The translations under genes were made by a program, and so were the position numbers. Below, piece by piece: positions 1-8,907 of a stretch of 64,000 bases of DNA. The DNA is from Limnanthes douglasii subsp. nivea (Eukaryota > Streptophyta > Magnoliopsida > Brassicales > Limnanthaceae). The stretch is taken from positions 164,850,813 to 164,914,812 of the forward strand of contig JAUPFV010000002.1 of the NCBI GenBank assembly GCA_036936605.1. Reading direction: 5' to 3'. The notes under the pieces were generated by a model, which saw nothing but the letters and a program-made list of their open reading frames with translations, searched no databases and was not told where the DNA came from. Each line of letters opens with the position of its first letter. Positions within the stretch are counted from its first letter, which is position 1.

Positions 1-2351
1 AACCACTACTGCTGAAATCCCTTCAACAATCATGGAGGAAGTGATGGAGGAGGACTCTATTGAAGAGGCCCCGTTTGAGTCTGAGCCCTCCGGTCAGACC
101 AGCAAAGAAATAGTTGCCAAGAAGGATAAAGGCAAGGAGAAATTGTACTTGAGGCATCCGGATCTGCCGGAGAGCCTAAAAGGAAAAGTAGGGCCTTGTT
201 TCCACAAGGTCAGCGTTAATTACCTCCTCTCCTTACAAAAAATCAACTATACATTCATCCACACTGCCGAGCTGGGCAGGATGCGTTCGAAGTGGGGCAT
301 TCCAGAAAATGTAAAGATCAGGATTCCTATACACCCGGAGACCCCCATGGACTGCAAGTTGAGTGAAGTGGTCATGTTCACGGAGTTGTTCAACTGGGGG
401 CTCAGGTTCCCACTCGACCCAGAGATTGTCATATACTTCCATCTGATCAAACTCTATCCGAGCCAGCTGAGCCCCAACGCTTGGTATACCCTTATGTCAT
501 ATATCATGGCATCAAGGCTGTCCGGCCCTGCCAATGGAGGAGTTCGCTGCAGTGGCCAGCCTGTGCAAAAACCACCACATCCCCTTTTACCATTTCAATA
601 TGGGGGATGGCTTCAAGGCTGTGGACGATCTGCTGGAGGCGGAGAGGAACTGGAGGACTCAGTTCCTATTTGTTAGTGGCGCCTGGGAGAACGGCAGGAA
701 GATAAAATCCGGAGAGAACCCAAGCCTCCTCAGAAGTAGATGGAGGAGTGACCGTAAGTATCTTGCATTTGTCTCTCTTCTCTTTTCTTGTTAGACTTAG
801 TTTATACTAATTTATCTTACTTTTGTCTTATCAGAACTGCCCAAGGAGTTTAGTGGCTATCAGAAAGCCGGGCAGATAACTTGTGGCAAGATTAATGCTT
901 GGGCTGCTGAGAATTGGGGGAACCGATTCCACGATGCTTTTACTAGTGGAAATTTGACAAGGTCTCACCTGTGGAACACCACAGGTCGGAGAGACTTGAC
1001 TTGGGAGGAGCTCACTACCCAGCCTTCTCCGGACGTTGTGCTCAAGAGGACCCATGAACCAGATGGGACACTCTTCCTTCCAGGGCGGGCCAAAGCCCCG
1101 AGCAAGATGAAAGGCAAGAAGAAGAAGGGCAAAAAGGTGGTGGGTGATGCCAACCCTGCTGATGCTGAGAAGGATGCTCCAACAGACCCGGAGGGGCCAG
1201 TTCAGAGCCAAATTGATGCTGATCTCTTGCAGGTGGTGGAGCAAGAGACTGAAAAGCAAGAAGCGGACATCCCAAAACCTCCAAGGGCTTCCAAGAGGAA
1301 TCGGAAACAAGGGAGCGAAGGCGCAGACCGGGAGGCTAAGAAGAAAAAGACATCTAAGGGAGATGAGCTTTCTCTCTGGGCTCCGGAGCCTTCGCTTCAA
1401 GCTGATCCTGCAGACCCAACGCATGCTGAGGAGATTCCTGGTGACTTCAACACTGATGAGGTCGAGGGGGGAGATATCAACACAGATGGAGTAGACATCA
1501 CCGGCCTTGGTGAGCTTGGTGAATACTTCCTCAATCTCCCCAGAGATGACTTTGCAGGGCCTTACCTTCTTCCGAGCAGCTCCAACACAGTCAATTTTAA
1601 CAGTAAGACTTTTATTGTCTCTAGTGAAAGGGATGCTATAGCCCACTCCTTGTTAAGAAACGTGTAGCCTGTACTTATGTTGGAGAGACAAGTTCGGAGT
1701 CAGGCAGACATCATTAAAGACCTTAAATCTGACAAGGAGAAGCTGTCCGAAGACCTTCGTACTGCCACCTCTAATGCTGCCATGTTGAAAGAAGAAAACG
1801 AGGAGTTGAAGAGAAGCCAAAAGACAAGCACCACAAAAGTCGCCACTTTAGAGGAAACCATTAAAGACCTTCGGGAGAAACTGTCCGGTCTGGAGAAAGA
1901 CCTTGCTACCTCAAAGGAAGAAACCAAGGCAAAGGACAAAGTCATCACCAACTTAACCACCGAAAAGATTGTTCTTAAGAATGCAGTGTCCAAGGCTGCC
2001 GAGGAGAAAAATACTTTGTTACAGGAGCAGGAGGCCAAGATCCAAGCCAAGATCAATGCCTATGCCAACCAGATGATCAAAAGCGAAGAGCAACTGCTTG
2101 AGAAGGTGAGGTCTGACTTGGTTCTACTTTTCCATGAAAAGTTTCCGAAGAAGAACCTAGGGGACTTATGGCTTTATGTTGAGCCTGAAGACCTCCCATA
2201 CCACACGATGGCCGAAGGCGATAGGTATGGGTACTCTAGTGATTCCTCAGGTGATGAAGAACATATTGGGGAGAGCCCAGATGAAGAGAAAGACGATCCT
2301 AAGGGCAAGAAGGTAGATGAAGGTGAGCCATCTTCAAAGGCTCAACCTTAA
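1..2351 (+). pseudogene. Antisense ORF (aORF) of copy 1, two exons, broken
   Basis: Codes on the strand opposite gag-pol; its start is off the window. Exon 1 (to 753) holds a domain with motifs such as FNWGLRFPLDPE, SPNAWYTLM and FLFVSGAWENG, typical of the plant 'putative gypsy type transposon' family (PF04195-like). Removing an intron at 754-834 joins GAC-C to AA-CTG and gives RSDQLPKEF in frame. Exon 2 has a lysine-rich stretch (KMKGKKKKGKK), an acidic region, a long heptad coiled coil (about 1677-2100) and an acidic tail ending at TAA 2349-2351. Breaks: a small deletion and frameshift near 525 relative to copy 2, and TAG at 1665-1667 where copy 2 has Gln. The function of this family is unknown; the domain order suggests a DNA/RNA- or protein-binding accessory factor, which is inference. 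Confidence 0.85.
754..834 (+). other. Predicted 81-bp intron in the antisense ORF
   Basis: Donor GTAAGTAT and acceptor TTATCAG, with a branch-point-like TACTAAT about 25 bp before the acceptor and a T-rich tract. Splicing restores the aORF frame. The same junction is present in copy 2 (35180-35263), copy 3 (54754-54832) and element B (30845-30920, minus strand). Confidence 0.75.
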
Positions 2352-2804
2352 CTTATGATCCACTTTGTTTATTTTCTACCAGACTAAAGTCCTTGGAAGG
2401 CCAAGGCAATTTTAAGTTATTTCAATGAATATTTCTGTTATGTGTAACTATCATCTTCTTTCATTGTTTGTTCTAATTTTAACAGCCAGAGTTTAAGTAG
2501 CTTTTAGTTGTTTTATAGTGAGAGTGTTGAAGTTCTCCGGATAGAGTTTAGATAGCCTTAGTTATTTCATGGTGAGAGTGTTTAAGTTCTCCGGCTAGAG
2601 TTTAGATAGCCCTCAGTTGTTTCAATCCGGATAGTATGACAAGGGACAAAACTTTAAAAACACTTAGAAATTTTTTAAGAAGGCATCAAATTTTATTCAA
2701 AAGCCGGGACACCTCATTGAAGCCTCCCCGTGCCACCAGGGAGGAAAGAGTATGCCCCCAAATATTTACATGGATGTTTAAACAAGTAAATATTTACACA
2801 AGTG
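2352..2804. other. Spacer between the converging pol and aORF of copy 1
   Basis: Non-coding region where pol (minus strand) and the aORF (plus strand) end towards each other. It holds the hairpin box AAAGTCCTTGGAAGGCCAAG (2396-2418) once, and a 55-bp tandem repeat. Copies 2 and 3 carry the hairpin box twice in the same region. Confidence 0.7.
2488..2633. repeat. 55-bp tandem repeat, about 2.6 units
   Basis: Units begin at 2488, 2543 and 2597. Each starts AGAGTTTA and the complete ones contain GTGAGAGTGTT and TTCTCCGG. Copies 2 and 3 have only one recognisable unit here, so the expansion is private to copy 1. Confidence 0.75.
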
Positions 2805-4100
2805 CTACTCCAAGTACATCCGAAGATGCTCGATATTCCAAGGATGAGTCAGAACTCTGCCATCTTTGTCTTCCAACCAATATGTTCCAGGTTTAATTCT
2901 TTCAACAACCATATACGGACCCTCCCAAGTCGGGGCCAGCTTTCCGAATAGCTTTTCTTTAGTGTGTAAGAAGACCTTCCTTAATACTTTGTCCCCCGGT
3001 TGGAAATCTCTTCTTTTAACTTTGGAAGCAAACCTGCTTCTCATCAAGCCCTGATAGTGTGCAACTCTAAGGTGAGCTTTAACTCGTCTTTATTCTATCA
3101 AATCAAGTTGACCTCTGATTGCCACCTCGTTAGCGTGTTCGGAGAATTTGTGAACACGAAAGGAGCGGAGAGTTGCCTCTATGGGAGCTACTGCATCCAT
3201 CCCATAAACCAAGGCAAAGGGTGACTCTTGTGTTGCAGCCCCATGTGTTGTCCGGTAGGCCCACAAGACCTCTTATAGATAACTAGGCCACTTCCTAGCA
3301 GCCCCTTCCAAATTCTTCTTTAAACCGGACACTATAGTTCTATTAGCCACTTCAACTTGCCCATTTGCTTGTGGGTGGAAAGGTGAAGAAAAACAATGTT
3401 GTATACCCCTTGAGGTACAGAAGCTCTCCATTTCCCTATTGTCGAACTGTGGCCCATTGTCTGTTGTTATCTTTTGTGGGACACCAAATCTGCAACAGAT
3501 GTTGGATAAAATGAACTTTATAACAGCTTTTGATGTTGTCCCTGCTAGAGGTGCTGCTTCAATCCACTTCGAGAAGTAGTCTATGGCCACAATTATAGTT
3601 TTACGCCCTCCGGACGCACAGGGAGAGGCCCTACTAAATCCAACCCCCATCGAGCAAAAGGAATAGGCTCAGAAATTGATTCCAGAGGAATAGCTGGAAC
3701 ATGAATCTCATTGTTGTACCTCTGGCATGGGTCACACCTTCTTACCAATTCCTTAGCATCTTTCATGATTGATGGCCAATAGTAACCGGAGAGTAAAACT
3801 CTTCTGGTTAAAGCTCTAAACCCACAATGGGCTGATCCCTCACCATCATGCAATTCAGAGAGGACTACTTGAGACTCTTCATCCCCCAAACAGCGCAGGA
3901 GAGGTTTACTGTAAGATTTTTTGTACAACACGTCCCTTAATATGATAAAACCACGAGCCTTGTGCTTCCGTGTTCTGGCCAGTGATTTATCCGGAGGTAC
4001 GATGCCGTCGGAGAGGTATTGCAGGAGAGGAAATCTCCAATCCTAAGGTTTTTTCACTTGTATTTCAAAAATTTCTTCTTCTTTACCCTCAATAAGTTGA
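2805..4100 (-). pseudogene. Integrase of copy 1
   Basis: Inserts the retrotransposon cDNA into chromosomes. Seen in order: the H-H-C-C zinc finger (HDGEGSAHCGF ... CDPCQR), the catalytic D in VAIDYFSKW, D in TTDNGPQFD and E in NGQVEVANR, then a C-terminal region ending PWNIEHLRMYLE. Breaks: a frameshift near 3605 (VGPLP joined to the wrong frame) and a TAA stop after KWPSYL near 3275, also present in copy 2, where copy 3 has CAA. A further stop lies in the C-terminal part (DLIE followed by a stop). The copy cannot make an intact integrase. Confidence 0.88.
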
Positions 4101-6060
4101 ATGGAGGGGCTTTCTAACACCCATCCATAAAATACGACTCCGTATATGCTATAGTTGCCAATGAGTCTGCTAGCTCATTTTCTGCCCGGGGAATGTGCTC
4201 GTAGACAACACCTTTAAACTTAAGTGCTTCATTTTGAGGAGGAGTAAATATTTCACAAGCTGCTCCTTCTCAGCCTCAGATTGGCCTTGGGCATGGTGAA
4301 TAAGAAGTTGGGAGTCACTCAGTAGCTTGACCCTCTTAGCCCCACAAATGTAGGCTAACTTTAATCCAGCTATATGCCCTGAAAGCAAAACAAATATCCT
4401 GGTACATTTTGTCTCCATACGGGGAAGTCAAACACACCCCTGCACCACACCCCATAGTGCTAGATCCACCATCTGTTCGGACGACCCATACCTTTTTATC
4501 TTTTATATCAGTAGTTTGCTCCGAATCCCTGTCGGAGTGGAATTCAACCAAAAAGTCTGCCACAGCTTGGGCCTTGACTGCTGTTCGGGGAGCAAAATCT
4601 ATGTCGAAGTCCCCCAACTCTACTGACCACTTAGTCATCCTGCTTGAAATGTCTGCCTTTTGGAGGACATTCTTCAGGGGAAAAGAAGTCCGGACGATGA
4701 TGGGATGAGCTTGGAAATAAGGCCTCATCTTTCTGGCAGCTATCACCAGGGCCAATGCTAACTTTTCGAGTTTCAAGTAACGCCTTTTTGCATCTATCAA
4801 ACTTTTGCTGATGTAGTATACTGGATGGAGATGACCATCGACCTCTCTTACCAACACAGCACTAATGGCATAACTTGAAACTGCCAAATATACGAAGAGG
4901 GTCTCCCCATCAACTGGTTTAAACAAAGTTTTGGGAGAGGACAGGTGCTTTTTGATCTCATTAAAAGCTTCATCACACTGTGGGGTCCAATCGAATCTCT
5001 TTGCACCCTTCAAAGTTTGAAAGAAAGGTGCACACCTGTCCGAAGACCTTGAGATAAATCTGTTTAAGGCAGGTAATCTCCCCGTTAACCGTTGTACTTC
5101 TTTAATGTTTCGAGGAGGTTCCATCTGAAATAGGGCATTAAGCTGGTCCGGGTCAGGTTGTATTCCATGCTCACTTATAATATAACCCAGAAACTTCCCG
5201 GACTGCACTCCGAACACACACTTCTCTGGGTTTTATTTCAAATTTACTTTTACCAAGTTGGCAAAAGTTTCTTGGAGATTGGATAAGTGCAACTGCTCAT
5301 CCACACTCTTCACCATCATGTCATCAAAGTACACTTCCATATTTCTTCTAATTTGATCAGCAAATGCCTTGTTAACTAATCTCTGATAAGTAGCCCTAGC
5401 ATTTTTCAAACCAAATGGCATTACCTTGTAGCAATGAAGACCTCTGTCCGTGAAAAATGTGGTATGCTCTTGATCCTTTGGATCTACTTGAATATGATTG
5501 TATCCAGAGAAGGCATCCATAAAGGAAAGCAGCTTGTTCCCATAGGTGGAGTCTACTAACTGATCAATCCGGGGAACTGGATACAAATCTTTTGGGCAAG
5601 CTCTATTGAGATCTGTGAAGTCAATGCACATGCGCCACTTGCCATTCTTCTTTTTTACCAAGACCGGATTGGCAGTCCACAAAGGGTATTGAGACTCCTT
5701 GATGTGCCCCATCTTTGTGAGCCTATCAACCTCTTGCACAATGACATCAGCCTTTTCTTTGGAAAAAGCTCTTCTTTTTTGAAATACTGGAGCTATGTCT
5801 CTCCGGACGGATAGGTGATGTGATATTACTTCTGATGGAACCTCAGTAACATCAGCATTACACCAAGCAAAAACGTGCTGATGGTTCTTCAAAAACTTTA
5901 ACATTTCATCTTTCAAAACAGGTGGCATCTTAGACCCTATCTTGACATTTTTCCCATCTTCCTAACAGTGTGTTTCTACCTCTTCAACCGGTATCAATAC
6001 TCCAGGGGTCTCTCTGGGGTCATCAATTTCACCCTCACCCCCAGAAAGGCCCTCAAACTG
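4101..6060 (-). pseudogene. Reverse transcriptase, RNase H and archaeal-type RNase H of copy 1
   Basis: RT copies RNA and DNA; the RNases H remove the RNA strand. RT motifs: RMCIDFTDLNRACPKDLYP, LLSFMDAFSGYNH and YFDDMM (usually YIDDMM). RNase H 1 runs through LFVYLAVSSYAISAVLV to QAVADFLVE. The second RNase H begins WVVRTDGGSS and includes SDSQLLIHHAQ; this dual arrangement is a known Tat trait. The segment NNESQYEAA with the catalytic Glu, present in copy 3, is deleted here with a frameshift near 4375. Further stops lie near 5232 (NLK stop NPEK) and near 5960. The RT region begins after the stop that ends the protease frame. Confidence 0.88.
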
Positions 6061-6675
6061 CTATTGTTCATTAATACGGACTGCCCCCGGCGTTCGGGGA
6101 GCCAGGGCAGTGGCATAACATTCTCTTGAAATCTTTTGGCTGCTCCAGACGACTCCAACCTGTCCCTGAACAGCATATTTCAAGCACTGATGGGCTAATG
6201 AAGCCACTGCATGCATCCTAGAGAGCCAAGACCTCCCCAGAATAGCATTATAGTAAGTGGGACAATCCACCACAATAAAGAGTATTCTCACCATTTTCTT
6301 GAAAGGGCCCTTGCCCAATAGAACTTCTTCTTCGAACTCTCCGATCACATCTGCTGAGCTGCCTGTAAAGCCCACAATTGATCTGTCCGAACTCTGAATT
6401 ACAACTGGATTTTTCATTCTCTTATATGTGGTTAAGAAAAGGATATTGGCTGAGCTTCCAGTATCCACCAGGATTCGTCTTATGTCATTGCCCCCTATAG
6501 ATGCTCCTATGACAACAACATCCTCATGAGGGCCAGCAATGTCTCTTAAATCATCTTCATCAAAAACAATGAAGGGGAACGAGTTTTGTGACTGATAGGA
6601 AGTCATGCCTCCTTCTAGCTGGGAGGCTAAAGTATGCACGTGCCTCTTCCTCGAAGAAGCAGTAGGAGCTGTCAT
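6061..6675 (-). pseudogene. Aspartic protease of copy 1
   Basis: Cleaves the gag-pol polyprotein. The active-site motif RRILVDTGSSANILF and the flap-to-end stretch YNAILGRSWLSRMHAV are intact. The frame ends INEQ followed by TAG at 6061-6063, then CAG-TTT. The same position is a stop in copies 2 and 3. The upstream half of this frame is the gag C-terminus, so gag and protease are one frame here. This segment could be functional as sequence, but the gag frame upstream is broken. Confidence 0.85.
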
Positions 6676-8453
6676 AGTGTCCCCTCCGAAAATTGTAAGT
6701 GACTCGAAAAACTTAATGAGCCCGGAGACCGACCTAGAACATTCCTCAATTGTACCCACTCTGTTTCGAGTTGGATCAGGATCCAAGTACTCAGATTCCA
6801 CGTTAAACCTTTCAACTATAACCATGGCTCCCTCCGGAGCAGCATTACTTGGACCAACCCGGTGAGTGTTATCAGGCCTGTTACCAATATCGTAACTTCT
6901 TGTCACGTAAGCCCCCAGCTTTCCCCTTTCAATCAAATTCTGAACTTCTTGTTTCAATGCTATGCAGTCATCAGTGGTATGACCAATATCGTTTTGATAC
7001 TAGTAAAAAGAGTTATTACGATGCTCTCGGGGAGACTCTAGTGTAGCCGGTCTACGGTAATGCACCTCTTCCTTTGTTTTTTCAAAAATAGTGGCCACAC
7101 TTTCTTTCAATTTTGCGAACGACTCCGGTTGCACCCATGGCCCTCTCTTGTTTCTGGATTACTGACTTTGAGCAGGAGCAGCTGGCTGAGACTGAGAGTT
7201 TGCCCTGCCGTGCCCCTGTCCGGTCTCCCTTGTTTTATTTCCGGACTGATTCTGATTGGGATTTGGTGCCACTGAGGTAGACCTCACCTGCCTGTGCACC
7301 CTGGTTTTCTTTGTTTCATCGACGTTTATTTGTTTTCCAACCTGATTCAGCAACCCTCCCCATGTCATGGCCTTCTTTCTGGTCACTGAATCAGCTAGAT
7401 TGCATGGGTTCAAACCCTGCCTTAGGGATGCTATTGCCACCTTTTCGAAGCAATCAGCCAACCCATTCTTGGTATTCACAAAACGGCTTATATATTCTTT
7501 CAAGGACTCATTTGGCTCCTGGGCACAATGGATTATTGTGTCTCCATTACCCTTTAGCTCTTTACTCCCTACAAACTGCCTTCGAAAGGCTACCCAAAAG
7601 GTATCGAAGTCTTTAATACAACCCTGAGGTAGGCTGTTGTACCATTTTAGAGCCCTTCCCGTAAATGATTGGGAGAATGCCCTACAAAGTAGTTTATTGT
7701 CGTTGTCAAAGTTCATCATGAAGTTCTTAAATTGCTCCAGATGGTTGTCCGGATCAGTACTGCCATCGTACTTCTCTATTTTGGTGCTGTCAAACCTCTT
7801 GGGGAGGTTTCCAGACAGAATTTTAGAAGATAATGGAGATTGTCTCCAGTTTCTTCCACGACTGAACACAGTACCCTCATTGGGAGTTGCAAAGATACCT
7901 GGTTCATCGTGAAAAGCGAAGGGATCCATCAGCATCTGGTCCACATGCTTCCGGCTATGAGATGATCCTTTACCAATATGCCTCTTCATCTTTCCTTGTC
8001 TATCCCTTTTTTCTTGAATATTTTTTATCTGCTTTTGCTTCTTTCTAGTTCGACCCTCAACGCTGCTAGAGGACAAGGATTTTTAACTCCCTCAGTGTCC
8101 GAAGAGCTATCAGAAGACTCTGAGCTTGAGTCAGAACTCTCCACTGGCTTAGACCGGTGAGACTTTTTGGAACTGGCATGAGTCTTTTTGGTGCTCACAT
8201 GAGTCTTCGAAGACTCATGCTCTCTGGGGTTATCGGTGTGATGAGCAGCTGATGCTTTGGACTTTTCTTTCACGCCCATCTTGGCCTTTTCTGCCCTCAG
8301 AGCTTCTATTTCACCCTTTAGCCTATCACGCTCTTCGATAGTGTATTCATCGTTCTCTCCCACCACTTCGAGCAAAGCTGGTGGTACTTCTAGATTGTCC
8401 GGATTCATTCGGACAGATTTTCTTAGCTGGTTTTGAATGCTTGATTCAGGCAC
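6676..8453 (-). pseudogene. Gag of copy 1
   Basis: Structural protein of the virus-like particle. N-terminal part (8453-8080): MPESSIQN followed by a charged helix (IEERDRLKGEIEALRAEKAK) and a serine-rich acidic stretch (SSDSSSESSDSSSD). Then a basic KKQKQIKNIQ region, and the retrotransposon gag core (KFDGS-like motif KYDGSTDPDNHLEQFKNFMM, LKWYNSLPQG). The zinc-knuckle-like segment ends NDIGHTTDDC with its first Cys region damaged. Breaks: a frameshift near 8085, stops near 7158 (AQSQ stop) and near 7000. Start chosen at the ATG just after the primer-binding site, matching copy 2. Confidence 0.85.
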
Positions 8454-8457
8454 CCTC

Positions 8458-8480
8458 TGCTCCCACTATGGTCGCCAATT
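8458..8480 (-). other. Primer-binding site, copy 1
   Basis: On the minus strand, TTGGCGACCATAGTGGGAG begins two bases after the LTR end (...CACCA). It resembles the tRNA-Arg-type sites reported for Tat/Ogre elements; that tRNA assignment is from memory of the family and unverified. Confidence 0.6.
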
Positions 8481-8907
8481 TGGTGTGGATAATTATCACC
8501 TGAGGGTAGTCTTAGTAATTTCGTTGGTGTTTTATAGTAGTGTGTGGGTGTTATGTGTTTAGAGTAGAGAGTAGAGAGATAATTAAGCAGCCTGGTAGCA
8601 GTTAATTCTCATTACCCACACTTAATTCAGGTGGTTGGGTATTTATACCCTGATGTTTGGGCCCTTATGGGCTTTCGGGTCATATTTAATGGACCTGGGT
8701 CATGTTCAAAGACCCATGAGCTCTAAGTAGGAGAGCAAGTAGCTTAGTCAAGAAGGGTTTAGGTTTTTTAGTACTTTTGTCATAGTTCGAACAGTCCTAT
8801 GGTCAGAGAGTTCGAAGTGATCAGTTCGGTTCGTGTGACCTGTCCGGTCCGAAAGCCTTGGACCGATCTGTCCTTGTCCGGGGAGCACGCAGAATTCAGA
8901 CTCATCA
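8481..8907 (-). repeat. 5' LTR of copy 1 (427 bp)
   Basis: On the plus strand it starts TGGTGTGGATAATTATCACC and ends ACTCATCA. It is clearly homologous to the copy 2 LTRs (407-408 bp) and copy 3 LTRs (373 and 376 bp). Its pair lies left of the window, so its age cannot be estimated. Confidence 0.92.
8637..8650 (-). promoter_or_regulatory. Probable LTR TATA box within a palindrome
   Basis: GGGTATTTATACCC, a perfect 14-bp palindrome carrying TATAAATA on the element's sense strand. It recurs in both copy 2 LTRs (33188-33201, 41586-41599) and the right LTR of copy 3 (62729-62742); in the left LTR of copy 3 one G is changed. Confidence 0.55.

Larger units (their letters stand above)
1..8907 (-). 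mobile_element. Tat-type Ty3/gypsy element, copy 1 (3' LTR lies outside the window)
   Basis: An LTR retrotransposon read right to left: 5' LTR, primer-binding site, gag, protease, RT, two RNases H, integrase, then an antisense ORF on the plus strand that is cut by the window start. The order PR-RT-RH-IN defines Ty3/gypsy. The second, archaeal-type RNase H and the antisense ORF downstream of pol are known features of the Tat lineage (Ogre, Retand, Grande). The right edge ends TCATCA at 8907 and then enters LINE coding sequence, so the element inserted into that LINE. The target duplication would be ATCTC (8908-8912), but the partner is not visible. Several stops and frameshifts make the copy defective. 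Confidence 0.93.

Noticed and set aside
32..676. Considered as a complete host gene
   Set aside because: It is the aORF first exon: the same protein is found in copies 2 and 3 at the equivalent place between LTR and pol.
831..1646. Long minus-strand ORF of 271 codons
   Set aside because: It is the complement of the aORF exon 2, with low-complexity Leu/Ser/Pro content and no domain; similar shadows occur at 35257-35964.
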